From Crambe crambe (Eukaryota; Porifera; Demospongiae; Poecilosclerida; Crambeidae): 64,000 nt of DNA. Below, in pieces: positions 46,601 through 63,515 of the stretch. Made by a program: the position numbers and the translations under genes. The DNA lies in NCBI GenBank assembly GCA_963924555.1, contig OZ004592.1, forward strand, positions 6,448,001 to 6,512,000, read 5' to 3'. The notes below the pieces were generated by a model that was not told the origin of the DNA, ran no database searches, and saw nothing but the letters and a program-made list of their open reading frames with translations. How positions within the stretch are numbered: position 1 is the first letter of the stretch; the number at the start of each line of letters is the position of its first letter.

Positions 46601-49321
46601 ACTGACCAGATGCAAGTTGTGTCCATTGGTTGTGATGTCATTACACTGCAGCTGCTTCGCATAAGGGGACTGGTCTCAGTAAGGAGTAGTGTACTTCCTA
46701 ATATGCATGGATCATGTAACTTTAATGGCTGGTTATCATTAGGAAAACAATGAGTTTGTGGCACAGTTGAAGGAAATGGATAGTTTTAACAATGACCTCA
46801 GACAGAGCTCCAGAAAAGTAAGATTTCCCTCTCAGTGTATACTCTTACCTTCTTTCCGATCCTTTTCCTGATCACACCTTCCTCTCTCCTCTACCTGCAA
46901 TCAACCTTCATGTGTCTTCTCTTCAGGTTCGTCGCAAGGTCCCATCTGCTAACTCCAACACTATCCTCCTTTATGACAATGCTGTGGTTGAGACCCTTTC
47001 CAAAGTCCTACGGAGGCAGCTGCTTCTCACTGAGGCCTTCAAGGCCCTCCACCTCAGGGCCAGCCAGAGGGCAAACAGTTTCACTGGTAAACAGATTGTT
47101 CAGGTACTTTTACTGACTGTACTTTTCTCTCTTTTCTTGTAGATGGTGAGAAGTTAACAACTGGAGAATTAGAGGAGTTTACCCGTCAGGTGATTTCTAG
47201 TGGCACACTACAGGAAGTGGGGTCAGAGGTCACTTCTCAGCAGCCCAAGGAGATGCTGAGGAAGGCTCTGTCCTTGTGTGCGACAACCATTGAGAAGTTC
47301 CTGTCAGAGCTGAGTGAGGGCAGTTATGACTCGCCACGTTCAAAGATTAAGGCAAGTGTATGAATATCCTGAATTATTCACTTCATTTATTGTGAATTTT
47401 AGGTGGATGCCCCTGTTGTGATGAGGGCACGGACAGTGAAGGCAGAGCTTAGTGATGTTGAAGGACTGGGATTCAAGTTGGAGGAAAGGCAGCAAGATAT
47501 TTTACAGCTCAAGAAGAATCTCAAGATGAAGGTTCGTAAAGTCTGATCTTGTGTAGTTAGTATAGCAAGTCTGATATCTTCAGGCTCAAGAATTGAGTGA
47601 GTCAAATGTGAAGATTGGTCTTCTGGAGAAGAAAGTGGAGTCAATTGATAGTGAGATTGCTCGACAAGTGGCTGTGGAGAAGGAAGAGACAGCAAGGATG
47701 AAGCAAGCCATGGAGAACCAGGAGAAGTTAGTTCTCTGTGGTATTAGTGTGTTTATTTTGGTTGGTTTTATGTTTTGTCCTTGCCATTGTTAAATATGGC
47801 ATTGGCTTGTTTTTAAAAACGCTATTTCATGCACTTCACACTAAGAGTGGCCAGTTGGTCTAGGGGCATGATTCTCGCTTAGGGTGCGAGAGGTCCCGGG
47901 TTCGACTCCCGGACTGGCCCTGCTTTTTCTTCCAACCTATGATGACCTTATTGTGTGTACTTTTATGTAAATTTTAATTTTTATCTGTTGAAAACTTTCA
48001 GCCAATTCCAACAAACAGTTGCTATTCTGCAAGGAGATATTGAAGCTCTTGAGAATGAGCGGATGAATCTGGAGAAGAAGCTTGACCAAACTTCCAGAAA
48101 GGGGGTCCTAGGAGACTTGAAATTGACCACGAGGATCAGGACCCTCGGAGGATCTGGGAGTCCCTATGGGAGTAGTCCTTACCAGAGTCCTGTGACGAGT
48201 CCGTACGGTGGTCGCAGGGGGGCTGGGAATGCAGTGTTGACGGCAAGAGCTTCTGATAGTAGCATTGGTGATGGGGCTGGAAGTGAATCGACTGAATCTG
48301 TTGAACAAAGTCCTCTGCTTCTCTCTAGGGTAAGGTGGTGTGGTGGTTGTGAGGTGTAGGGTGGTGTGTGCTGTGAGATGAGGTGTGTATGTGTGCTATG
48401 AGATATGTTACATGTGGGGTGATCTTTCACAGATTGAGTCTTTGAATAAAGCACTTGGCTTTTCGATGAATGAGAACTTCCGTTTGAAAGCACAGATTGC
48501 CAAGGTATGATATCTCTTCACTTACTCTTCACTGTCTATATTAATATCCTTATGCCCTCTTTCATTCCAGGCCCAACTGAACTCTCTGGCCCCTCTAAAA
48601 GTACCTCAGCAGCTGCTCATACGGAAGAGCACACACACAGATTCCCCCCAGGCTCAAGATACTGAGACCGGATCCGAGAATGTGAATCAGACAGATCAGG
48701 AAAAGACTGTGCTGAAGCGAACAGCTGCTTTGATTGAAGTGAGTTGCAAATCTATTATCACTCCTCACATAATTAATTCCTTTTTTTAAGGATTTGAAAA
48801 GGATGTGTTTGAGTCAAGTGATCCCATCAAAGAAAGTGTCCTCTCAACCAGAAGTTCCTTCACCACCTGTTCAAGCCATTCCCGAATCAGCCAGGGAGCA
48901 GCTGTGCAATAAAATGGCAAGGATCTTCGAGATGCAGCGACAAGCCAATGAGGTGAGCATTAATTATAGTTCAAGTAACCAGATGCTCTAGAGTATGAGT
49001 ACTGTGTATGGTACATGTTGTAGTTGAAGGAGACTGTTGGAAAACTGCTTGCTAGGAATTATGCTGGAGGAACAGTTCCAACTCAGCTTGCCTCCTTCAC
49101 TTCTCCTCAGTTCACTAAGGTAGATTCATTAGTCATCCCTTATATTAAGTGCCGGGTATGTGACTGTTTCTCCACCTACGCAGATGCTTGCTGAGTCGTC
49201 AGCACCTTCATCGCTAACTGCACGTGTGAGGCCCCGCCCATCTGAAATGCAAGCATCAAGTAAAAAGTTACTGCTCAGTCCATCCCAATTCCAAGCTCTG
49301 CATTTGGCAATAACTACATAG
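43670..49321 (+). CDS. DCTN1: Dynactin subunit 1, p150-Glued (1300 aa)
   Basis: Twenty-five exons from 43670-43888 to 49184-49321; summed phases give 1300 aa (human about 1280). Residues about 8-73 are a CAP-Gly domain ([35 protein letters not shown]), which binds microtubule ends and EB/CLIP tails. A Ser/Pro/Lys-rich basic linker follows, then a long coiled coil (about 200-540) for dynein intermediate chain. The conserved dynactin region has [35 protein letters not shown] and [15 protein letters not shown], then a second coiled coil and a Ser/Gly-rich tail. It is the largest dynactin arm subunit and supports processive dynein movement. One intron (47352-47402) starts with GC (AAG|GCAAGT). 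Intron 47727-48001 holds a tRNA-Pro gene. Confidence 0.95.
47849..47920 (+). tRNA. tRNA-Pro (AGG)
   Basis: A 72-nt sequence identical to the intact copy at 26119 on the other strand: acceptor GGCCAGT/ACTGGCC, anticodon AGG and T arm with GGTTCGACTCC (B box). A TTTTT pol III terminator follows at 47924. It lies in a DCTN1 intron, on the same strand as the host gene. Confidence 0.96.
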
Positions 49322-49450
49322 CCTACAACTGTATGTAGATTGAACAGAATATAATCAAAAACTCTATAATCTCTATGAGGTTTTATTAGCAAGTTTATAA
49401 AAAATAAAAAGTGATATAGTTGGTGGGTTGGTTAAAAATAAAGGTTTCCT

Positions 49451-51331
49451 TTACACATACACTTGCACACGACCTTTAGCTCCAATGAGACCAAATTTCC
49501 CCCCATTATCACTGACATAGATGCGTTTTTCAGTGTCCACGGCTATTCCATTCGGGTCTGTAAACTTTCCAAAAGTGTACTTGAAGTTTCCATCCAAGTC
49601 ATACACCACAACCTTCCTGAGCTTCTGGTCAGTGACATACATATTATTGTCGTCATCAATGCATAGACTAGTAGGAGCCTTCATTTTATCTTTCCCGATC
49701 TCCTTCAAGAAGCTTAAAGTCGGTCGGAAGACTTTGACGCAATGATTCCCGTAATCAACGACATAAATGTTCCCCTGCTTGTCCAATGCCACATCCCAAG
49801 GTTGGCTAAATTCCATTTCACCACTTCCCTTCTCCCCAAAATCACCAGCATACACCAAGTTTGAGTCCATGATTTGGATGCGGTGATTCATGCAGTCACA
49901 AATGAAGATTTTACCGTTCCGATTGACACTCAGTCCCATTGGTTGGTTAAATGAATTGGAGCCACTTCCAGCCTTGAAATCCTTGCCAACAGAAGCCAAA
50001 AGTTTCCCATCGGGGGAAAACTTGAGCACCCTGTGACTCCCTGTGTCTGCTACAAACATATTCAAGTCGTCATCTAAAGCCATACCCCTTGGATACCAGC
50101 ATTTTCCTGCAGGGATATTGGAATCAGTGAATGAAACAGCTCCAAGCATACTGAAAACCGGATTTTTTGGATTTTTTAGATCAACGACGTGCAACCCAAA
50201 CTTTCCATTTTTATCGATTACGCAAAGCTTGCCTCCACCAACAGCTACTCCCCATGCTTCTTTCAGCCCCTGAATAACTTCTCTGTCGAATTTGGGTTCT
50301 TTGGTTGCAAGAGGTGATGGAGGAGGTTCAGATTTGGTGGTTTTGGATGTTTTCTCCAGGAGAGCTGTAAGACGTTTAAGATCATCGACAACTTCTTGAA
50401 GCACAGTACTATCTCCATTCAATGCCACTCTATCATCAATCATGACAGCTTTGAGTCTTTCATTTTCATCAGTTACCTGTTGCATTTTAGCTTTCAATAC
50501 CTTCTCCTTTTCAAGAAACAATTCCTCCCTCTCCTTATCTTTATTCTTCAAGATCTGTACTTCCTGTGCTTTCACCTTTAACATTTCTTGATGACTCTCA
50601 ACTTCCTTTTCTTTCTTTTCAAGTTCTACTCCTTTTCTGTCAAGCTCAACTGTTCGCTTGTGGAGCTCAAACATCTTTTCTTTAAGCTCAATAGTTTTCT
50701 TGTCAAGTTCAGTCGTTTTCTTCTCCAGCTCCTGCTTCAGTGCTTGTGTCTCCTCTCTGCAGTCAAACAACTTGGAACTCATTTCCTTAGTGAGTTTAAC
50801 ATTGAGCTTGGCAAGAAGAAGTTGATGGTTGGAGACATTCTCTGTCATATGAACAGAACAATCTTTGCGAAGGAACTTGTGATTGCAGTCGGCATAAGCA
50901 AACTCACACGACATGTATTGATAACCACATGATGATAAATGGTTTCGTTCTATGTCCTTCAAGGTCCCTACCCATTTGCAGCCATTTTTGGAATAGTGAC
51001 AACGAACTTTTAATTCCAGGATTTTTCTCTGATTGAACTTGTCCAGGCTTGTTATGAATGTTCCCCGAGATTGATCTGAATGGGTAGGGCCAGGAGTATT
51101 GCATAATGGACACGGTTTCTTATCTCGTGTCAATCGTTCAGCCGCTTCTGAAGACAAGAGGTTTCCACAGCAACTTGTCTGGTGAGGGTTCAGCATTATG
51201 CTGCGCGTCACAGGACAAATGAATTCTTTGGAGGGTTCCGAAATGAAATCATACTCTACCTCTTCGTTGGATTCGCTCGATGTAACTGGAGGTATATCAG
51301 ATTCGTACGTTTCGACGATCTTTTCAGCCAT
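49451..51331 (-). CDS. RING/TRAF zinc-finger, coiled-coil and NHL-repeat protein (626 aa)
   Basis: Intronless frame. Residues about 37-77 form a RING-like module (EFICPVTRSIMLNPHQTSC ... CPLC) in which several usual Cys/His ligands are missing, so it may be a U-box-like or degenerate RING. Residues about 105-165 are a TRAF-type zinc finger (CHYSKNGCKWVGTLKDIE, CGYQYMSCEFAYADC). A strong coiled coil follows (about 175-310, E/K/L heptads such as ELDRKGVELEKKEKEV). Five to six NHL repeats fill about 340-626 (WYPRGMALDDDLNMFVADTG, QPMGLSVNRNGKIFICD, DPNGIAVDTEKRIYVSD), expected to make a beta-propeller for RNA or protein binding. It is a candidate ubiquitin ligase; activity is uncertain. The absence of introns amid intron-rich neighbours suggests retrocopy origin or a lineage-specific family. 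It starts 114 bp from WDR59. Confidence 0.88.
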   Translation of the reverse strand: MAEKIVETYESDIPPVTSSESNEEVEYDFISEPSKEFICPVTRSIMLNPHQTSCCGNLLSSEAAERLTRDKKPCPLCNTPGPTHSDQSRGTFITSLDKFNQRKILELKVRCHYSKNGCKWVGTLKDIERNHLSSCGYQYMSCEFAYADCNHKFLRKDCSVHMTENVSNHQLLLAKLNVKLTKEMSSKLFDCREETQALKQELEKKTTELDKKTIELKEKMFELHKRTVELDRKGVELEKKEKEVESHQEMLKVKAQEVQILKNKDKEREELFLEKEKVLKAKMQQVTDENERLKAVMIDDRVALNGDSTVLQEVVDDLKRLTALLEKTSKTTKSEPPPSPLATKEPKFDREVIQGLKEAWGVAVGGGKLCVIDKNGKFGLHVVDLKNPKNPVFSMLGAVSFTDSNIPAGKCWYPRGMALDDDLNMFVADTGSHRVLKFSPDGKLLASVGKDFKAGSGSNSFNQPMGLSVNRNGKIFICDCMNHRIQIMDSNLVYAGDFGEKGSGEMEFSQPWDVALDKQGNIYVVDYGNHCVKVFRPTLSFLKEIGKDKMKAPTSLCIDDDNNMYVTDQKLRKVVVYDLDGNFKYTFGKFTDPNGIAVDTEKRIYVSDNGGKFGLIGAKGRVQVYV

Positions 51332-51445
51332 GACAGGCCTCCCTTTTTGATAACGGAAAGGTCGAGACTAGGACAATCCCCTTCAACAACGGTGGGGATT
51401 AACTAGAATGTGATGGTGTGCTTTAAATAGAATGACGAGAGAAAC

Positions 51446-55855
<4,410 letters not shown>

Positions 55856-55990
55856 CCAGGCCCAGAAAGGAGTGAGATTTCAAATTTTGTATGTTTTGCA
55901 CTTTTATAATAACTACAATCTGATCACAAAACTATTATATTGTCAGTTCTTTTCACAAACCACTTCCACAATCTGCACATAAAAAATGAA

Positions 55991-58900
55991 TTAAAATAAA
56001 GTTGTTTTCATTATAGCAGATTCACTCACACTTTGTTCCATGAGCACAGGCTCAACACATCTCTCAATAGTACTGGACATTACCTGCTCAAGCAGCACCT
56101 TCACCAATCTAGAACAGTAAGATCACATGACAAAAGGCTTGATCATTATCATGAGTCATGATGGTGCATGATTAGACTCACTGCTCATCATAAACGAATC
56201 TCCAGAGATAGATTTGGAGATAGTGAGTATCAACTTGCATTTGCTGCAGGCCAAACTTGCCAAAGGTCCTTAGCCGCACACACTCAAGGAGAGCCTGACG
56301 GAAAAAGCATTTCTTTAATTCATTTCACCAAAGACGTATAGTACCTTGAGGAATATCTTGATAATACCAGTAGTTATGGAGAGTTTTGAGAAGTCCACAG
56401 TGCTGAAAACCTCTATTCTCTCATAGAAAAGTTTCTGTATGTTGCTGAGCAAACTGCTATCCATGCTACAACAGAGTGAGTGGAGGGGTGACCATACATG
56501 CTTCAATGAGAGATCAAGATAGAGCTTACTGTGATGTGTACGAGTAGCCTTTGCCTTGGGTCAAGCTATAGTTGTACGTGTGCCTACTTCCTTGTCCCTC
56601 TACAAGAAAATAAAACCAACCATTATTGACAATACATAGCACATGTCACAATCCATGAAGTGTAGAATACAAGATACAGAATGTCAGACACACAGTCCAT
56701 ACATGCACTTACCCGAGCTTTGCTCCTTTCTGGAGCCATCTTTGTAGAGAGAGCCGACCTGTTTGTCTATGAGAGTGACCTCCTCTACCATTCTTTTCAT
56801 CACAGACCTGACGTTGCGCGGCTCTATGGTGTTCAGCCAGTCCCTTGTCTCGACACTCTTCCGGATCATCTGTGCAAGAAAAGCAATGTTACCTCATGGC
56901 ATTTGTTAGTGTGTATCTCACCTGAGATATCAACTTCCCTTGCACCTTGACGTAGTGATTCAATAGAGTCTGCATTAAGAAAGGACAAAAGGCTGGGTCC
57001 CATTATTACTCATAATATGTGTGCCTGTGGCAGTGAATCCTTCTTAAGGTCTTTACGTACTTGAGCTACATCTTTAGCCATTATCAGCATGTCTGCAGTG
57101 GGTGTGGCAATCATTGGCCCCTCTTCCAAAGGCGGGAAGCACTCGTCACCGTAGCTGATGAGGTAGCTAATGGTGGAGCGCTCCATGTTGTGCACCAAGT
57201 GCGACAGGATTAGGATCAGGGTGGGAGGAAACGAGGTGGTGTGGTCTCCACCTGACTCAGTAAACCCCTATGATTAGTGGTAATAATTTATAGGGGGGAC
57301 TTAATTGAGGACCAAGGTCTGCTCTGCTGACCTTGCAAGTATTGAGGACATATATTATGAACTTTGAAACAACTCCAGCTCTGACGTTATTCATGCAAAA
57401 ATTTTCACGGAAATCTCTCTTCATTGCAAACGCCACATTACTTTCAATAAACTCCTGGGAAAGAATGACAAATCAATAATAACAGTTAACTAAGCTAGTC
57501 CCTCTTACCTTCAGTTTTCCTAAAGAAGCTTCCAAGCCACTCTTGATAGTGGCATAGAGAGTCGAACAGTGTTCACTCAATGTTGGTACTTGGGAACTGG
57601 TTGTCTTGCTTGTAGCCAGGCTGTGTCTCACGCTCATGAGTGCATCTGGGGGGGGGGGGATAGCGCTATATTATATCCCCCCATTGTAAGTGGAAAGTTA
57701 AGGCCTCACCAGTAAAACTCTGTAGGAGTCTCTGGCAATGACAGTCGGTGTGCACCTCGGCAACATAACTCACCAATTCTTTACTCTTTCTGTAGATACA
57801 CAAACAGAGTGAGCGAGGGGGTAAAATAGTTCATGTGCAGTTAAACTAAGGCTTACATGCTGAGTTCAGCAGAAGGAAGGAGCTGGTCCATGGCTTGTAG
57901 CTTCCCACTCAACTTATCCAAGGCCCTTACCAGCTGCACACTCTCTAAGTGGTATGCCTCTCGCTTCAGCCGCTCCTTAACACTCTCCAAACACCGGTCC
58001 ATCAAGGCAGACACAAACTTGGTCAAGTTATTTTGGGCTTCTTGTGCAGCTGCTTGCTCTGTCCGGCTGTGTAGATTTGAATGCACACTAACATGATTTC
58101 TTTCCCATTCACATTCGCATGCATGGGTAGAACTATTCTGGAACCCACCCTCAGGGTTGGTAAAGGGTTACCACAATACGTACCTTTTGACAAACATGTC
58201 GTAACAGGACTGTATGACAAGACTAACGTTGGCTAGAAATCCACTGCACACAAGACTCACATAGTCTTGGATATCCTGCTCAAAATATAGCCATAACAAT
58301 CTGATATGATTATAATTATGATGTACCATGACACCAGCTGCTTCTTCATCCACTCTCTCTTGGTCCAACTACACACACACACACACAGTGTTGGTTATAT
58401 GACATCAAAGAACACAGTATGTAACCCACTTTTTCTTCTTGAGTGACTTGTTGTAAATTTAGTTCCAGCTGTTTTCGAGATCTAAAGCAATTCATAAAAA
58501 TCATTATCACAGAAATTCAATAGTCACACAACAGACTTTTCTAAAAATTGCTGACACAGCACTTCAGGAGGCTCATTGAGTTCCAAGAGGAGGTCCACCG
58601 TTTCTGCTACAGTTGTTGTGGAAGAGTCTTTGTCATCTAAGCGTTCCTTGAGGAGGGATTTGAGCTTGATCACAATGGCAGAGCAGTCCTTCTCAATCCC
58701 ATGGAAGGAAGGCATGTGTTGGTACTGCTCTAGGACTTGTTGAGCTTTGCAGTATGTTCTGAAGTAAAACCATTCGAATCATAGGACTTTAGACATTACA
58801 TATATGCACTCACCTGACTGCCTGAGCATGGAAACCCATTGATATACACTTATTGAGTCGCGTTGGAAGTTCAAAGAGAAACTGGAGTTTTTTGAGAAGG

Positions 58901-59531
58901 TGATGCACACCGCATAACTTGGCGATCTCCTTCTTGCGGTCAGAGAGAGCAGAGTTGATGCTGTTACTAGATGAGATGATTTCCTCCATACGTGAACTCA
59001 GGTGAGTCATGTCATCTTCCAAGTGCTGGAAGTCGTCTTTCATCTGCAATAATTTAGTAAGAGCAGAAAGTTATTTTAATTTTGAACAGATGAGTCCGGA
59101 AATACACACCTCTTTGATGGTCTCTGATGCCTTGATGAACTTGGAGTGATTTTCATACACCAGGTACTGCATATTACTGTCCAGCTCTTGGATCTCTATG
59201 CCAACAAGGGTAATACATCACTCCAGGAAGATTCAAATGGTGCTACTTACACCTATGCAAAGTCCCCACCCATCACTAATAATAGCACCATGGTACACTC
59301 ACCTTTCTTCATCTTCTCCTCCTGAGCATAGAGATGGTTGAGGGAGGACTCTTTGAGCGTCTTCTCCATAAAGAGTTGGGGTCTGAATCCAGCCTTGTCA
59401 ATGTCCAGTGGGTTCTCCTCCTGGAGGGGTCCATTTTCATCCACCCCATAGTACATCCGCAGTAACCCTCTCCTCCGCTTACGCACATGTTTATCATCCC
59501 CACTCAACTCTTCTAGATCAGATATGGTCAT
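55991..59531 (-). CDS. VPS51: GARP/EARP tethering complex subunit VPS51 (778 aa)
   Basis: Eighteen exons: 59531-59303, 59195-59110, 59043-58814, 58758-58537, 58481-58430, 58368-58327, 58275-58184, 58066-57857, 57789-57710, 57645-57509, 57454-57332, 57267-57061, 56969-56922, 56869-56713, 56599-56530, 56465-56345, 56294-56182 and 56108-55991; phases close to 778 aa (human 782). Signatures are [16 protein letters not shown] near the start, the coiled-coil [77 protein letters not shown] and [21 protein letters not shown]51 links VPS52-54 (GARP) or VPS50 (EARP) and tethers endosome-derived vesicles at the trans-Golgi or recycling endosomes. Start chosen at MTISDLEEL, since the frame upstream runs through a (CA)n repeat. 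It converges with WDR59 (135 bp). Confidence 0.95.
58369..58387. repeat. (AC)n microsatellite
   Basis: Short AC run in a VPS51 intron, directly at the acceptor side of the exon 58327-58368. A similar run near 59548 lies in the VPS51 5' flank. Confidence 0.8.
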
Positions 59532-59810
59532 GTCATGAAATTCACACACACACACATACACACATTGTCACAATAAAGGAGAGAGAGGGAAAAAAGAGCT
59601 AACTAGCTGGCATGAGCTCTACGAACACCTGTTGGAGCTAACCTTCTTGGGGAGATTCCAGTGTATCTTCTTGTTCGTGCATGATAACTCACTGGCAGCT
59701 ATGTTGGCAGGTACGTACAAACACTACAAAAAAAATTTCACGAGTTCAAAGTTCATCATTGCATTGAATGGCGGGAAATACAAAAAAAAAAAAAAGATTA
59801 AGAATTATTG

Positions 59811-62220
59811 CTATCGTAATTGTTCCAAAGCAGCTAATGCAGCTAGTCTCCCAGGGGCTCCCATAATACCACCACCTGGATGAGCTCCACTGCCACAAAG
59901 ATATAGTCCTTCCACCCCATGTGAAGAGTAACCTGTGTACAAGGGAGATGGACGAGCAAGGTACAGTTGATCCACTGACATCGCTCCATGGAAAATGTTG
60001 CCTCCAGTAAGGCCAAAAATCCGCTCCAGATCGGGAGGAGTGAGAACATCATAGCCCACCACCAGTTTCCTGAAGCCTGGTGCATACTGTTCTATGCAAT
60101 CAAATGCTGCATTGGAAATAGCACACTCAGTGAGACAGATAAGGTACTATCTTTATAGTTTAATCACCTAGATCAACGTATTCTTGTTTCTTCTTGTCAG
60201 TCCAGTCCCCCTCACTCAAATGATAGGGAGTGTACTGTGAGAATATAGACATCACATGACATCCCAAGGGAGCAATCGTAGGATCAAGGACTGATGGGAG
60301 ACACAGTTCCATAAGAGGCCTATAGATCACATTAACAATCATAATAAAATAAACTAGGAGTAAGGGCTTCTCCACTCACCGCTTAGACCAGCTACCATTC
60401 TGAGCATCCATGTAAGCTTGGTGGATTGTATCTATGCTTTCACTGTTGATGTGAATAGTACATTGATGATGGGGAGCAGGGAGGCCCTCAGAAGGAGAGG
60501 GATTGGCCGAAAAACTAGGCAAGCTACTCAAGGCAACTAAAATTTATACAAAAATGAGGTACGTGGAAGAAGAATAGTGTACACATGTACCATTGATCTT
60601 TGTGACTGGACTTGTATAATCAATTGCTGCCATCTCTTTTTCAAAATCTGCAGGTAGTGTTTTCTAGAATAGGATTATAGCATTTTCCTCCGATATTGCT
60701 TCATCTCACCTTAGGAAGAAGGTCAAAGTACGTGACCTTTGGAGTGGCATTTGAAAGTACTGCCTTAGCTTTGACCTCTGTCCCGTCCTCCAATACTACG
60801 CCACATGCTCTACCCTTTCCCTTCGTCTGAATCAGGGTCACAGGCTGAGAAACAAGAAGACTCGGAGTGCAGCTGTGCTCTCAAACCCCACTCACTTACA
60901 CTCTCAGTACAGATGACAGCACCATGAGCTGCTGCCGACCTAGCTATGGCTGCAGACACAGCCCCAGTTCCCCCTTCCACATAGCCCCAGGCGTTCCTAA
61001 TGCCTTCAAGCTCTCCCATCACATGGTGAAGCAAAACATACCTGTAAATTGATCCATCAACTTACAGGTAGTAATAACAGTCAGTATAATAGGAAGAAAG
61101 GAATATTCATCCCACCAAAAAGAAAACTCTATTCTTACTCACCCACTGCCAGCCATTTTTGGACTGATCATAGCTCCTATGACAGCATCAGTAGCAAGTG
61201 TGGCTTTCAGAGGCTCCGATTCAAACCACTTGTCTAGAATGTATAATTTATAATTTCAAGTACCTGTCAGTTCTTTGTCATTAATAATTTATCACTTATC
61301 TTTGAAGCTGGAGCAGAAATGAGCTCATAAAAAGTTGGAAAATCTGAACCCAAGCAAACTCCTACAAAAACACAATAATAGAGTTAATGCCAGCGTCTTG
61401 AACGATGTTGTAATGCCAGACCAGTTTTGGCCAGAACCGATAGAGGTTTAAGGGTAGCTATCCGCTCAGCTACAGATCCACCAAGAAGCTTTTTGATGTT
61501 CACTGGCTCATTGTCCAATAGAGGGTCAACAGCATGTGCTGCAGTGGTACATGAAGGAAATGGTAATTATGGCACCACTAGATTGTGTCCATACCAATCT
61601 TGTTCATCCATTCTTCATACTTTTCATAAGCCTGGCAATGATCAAGATTGAATGATACAGAATGGAAAGTGGAGGTGACCAACCTCTGCATCCTTTTTGG
61701 AGAACTGAGCAAGCTGACGCTTATTTTCATTCATATTGTTCCCTAGAAGTAAACTCTTCCCACTGTCAAGGCAGGGAGTGTAAGAATTGGGATTCCGGAG
61801 ATAAAGCTTCATACCATGTTTCTGTAGAAGACAGCAAGTGATGAAAAGTTGCATGGTGATGCATTAGGGGAGAACTCTAAATGTACCTTCAGTTCAAGAT
61901 CCTTGATGATCTGTGGGCGAAGCAAACTGAGGAGGTAGGAGGCACGAGAAAATTTGAACCCAGGAACAATCTCTTCTGTGACAGCTGCCCCACCCAGCAC
62001 ATGCCTCCGCTCAAACACTGCTACACTTTTACCAGCCTTGGCCAGATAAGCAGCCTAGGAAGGAAAATCATTATTAAAGGCTAATCCCTAAATGCAATTG
62101 TGACAAGATGCAAGCTAACTAGCTTACTGCAACTAGCCCATTGTGACCACCTCCTATTACAACTGCATCATAGCTCTTCCCATGGAGAGTAGACTTCAAT
62201 CTTCTTGCAACCTTCAGCAT
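59811..62220 (-). CDS. PYROXD2: Pyridine nucleotide-disulfide oxidoreductase domain protein 2 (554 aa)
   Basis: Thirteen exons: 62220-62128, 62054-61887, 61821-61684, 61631-61595, 61538-61422, 61361-61296, 61233-61143, 61041-60900, 60844-60710, 60663-60591, 60536-60380, 60319-60168 and 60106-59811; phases close. The N-terminus ([17 protein letters not shown]) looks like a short mitochondrial leader. The FAD Rossmann motif is [12 protein letters not shown]. Family blocks are [68 protein letters not shown] and [20 protein letters not shown], with the C-terminal FAD block [20 protein letters not shown]. It belongs to the phytoene-desaturase-like FAD amine-oxidase fold. The mammalian protein is mitochondrial, with unclear substrate. 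It starts 58 bp from DNAJC28. Confidence 0.95.
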
Positions 62221-62278
62221 CCTAATTTGTATGGGTTTGGGTGTGCTTCATTTAAATTAGAGTAAGAAATAATTATCG

Positions 62279-63515
62279 ATGTTTGTCAATTCATCAAGAT
62301 TACTTCCAGGCTCTTTTCCAGGACTTTCACAGTTGTATCTCTGCAGTATCTGCAGGAGAAGAATAGCGGGGCTGGCGAATGAAAGCTCTCCTTCTGCTAG
62401 ACTGAAGAATGCCTTCCAAACACTTGGACTGGTGAAAGATGAGTGTTCAGTGGATGACATCAGGAAGGCTTACATAGATCTGGCGAAGAAATACCATCCT
62501 GATTCCAGAAGTTCACAAGCAAACACGGACCACTTTATAATGGTGAGGGCATTGGAGTTCTGAACAGCAAGTTATTCAGCTTATACACTTGCACTATATT
62601 AATTTTGTTTAGATTAGGAATGCCTACAAGCAGTGCATAAGCTATTCTAAAAATGTGTCTCTGACTCGTAAAATTCATGCTGCACTGGAGGAAGAACTGC
62701 AGGACATGGATAAGTCACTTGGATTCAGGGTTCAGAAAAAAAAAGTTGCCCACCGTCAATTTCTGAACTATGATGGTGTCGGACCAGGAACTTACTCAGA
62801 ACGAGAGAAAGCCTATAGACAGTTACGTCTTGACCAAGCTAGAGATAACGTCTTTGATAAAAAATTCCAGGATGCCTTAAGGAATGAAGATGCAAAAGAA
62901 ATCAGACCATACAGTGGGGATCCATGGCCCAAAAGTACAAAGGTCACTAATAGTTTTGAGAGGATAGCAAATGAGATGATTAGGGATTCTATAAAGAAAG
63001 GTGAATTCTCTAACTTGGCCGGTCAGGGAAAGCCTATGGAGAGAAGCTGGGAAAATCCTGCCCTGGATAACATGGAGCAAAAGATCACTGCTATGCTGGG
63101 GAACTCTGGGTTTACTCCTGATTGGGTCATGCTCGATAGAGAGATAAAGACAAGGATTATGGAATTGAAGGATCAGATAGCAGTGATTTGGAACCAGTGT
63201 GGGCCTCATCCCATGTCTCTTTCCAAGACTGTGGAATGGGAACATAATTTATCAATACTTCAAGAACAGGTGAAAGACATCAACAAGAAGATACGGGACC
63301 GGAATTTGAAGGGACCACTACCTGGACAAAGGGTCCATTTGAAACTTCATAATCTTGTTGCACAAGTGACCTCCAGTGTCATTCCAGCTAATAGGTCTGC
63401 AGAACCTGAGGCTAAAGAGTCAAGGGTTGCAAGAGATATTGAGACCAGTTCCTTCATTCAATTAACAGGGTTTTTTATTGCAATATGTGCTTTTATTAGC
63501 TTATTTCGATTGTAA
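62279..63515 (+). CDS. DNAJC28: DnaJ homolog subfamily C member 28 (388 aa)
   Basis: Two exons, 62279-62542 and 62613-63515, give 388 aa, the usual length for the family. An Arg/Ser-rich N-terminus (likely organelle targeting) leads into a J domain (NAFQTLGLVKDECSVDDIRK, with HPD in KKYHPDS). A DUF1992 region follows: FERIANEMIRDSIKKGEFSN, LAGQGKPMERSWENP and TPDWVMLDREIKTRI. The final about 20 residues (FIQLTGFFIAICAFISLFRL) form a C-terminal hydrophobic anchor. J proteins stimulate Hsp70 ATPase; the specific clients of DNAJC28 are not established. It shares a 58-bp divergent start region with PYROXD2. Confidence 0.95.
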
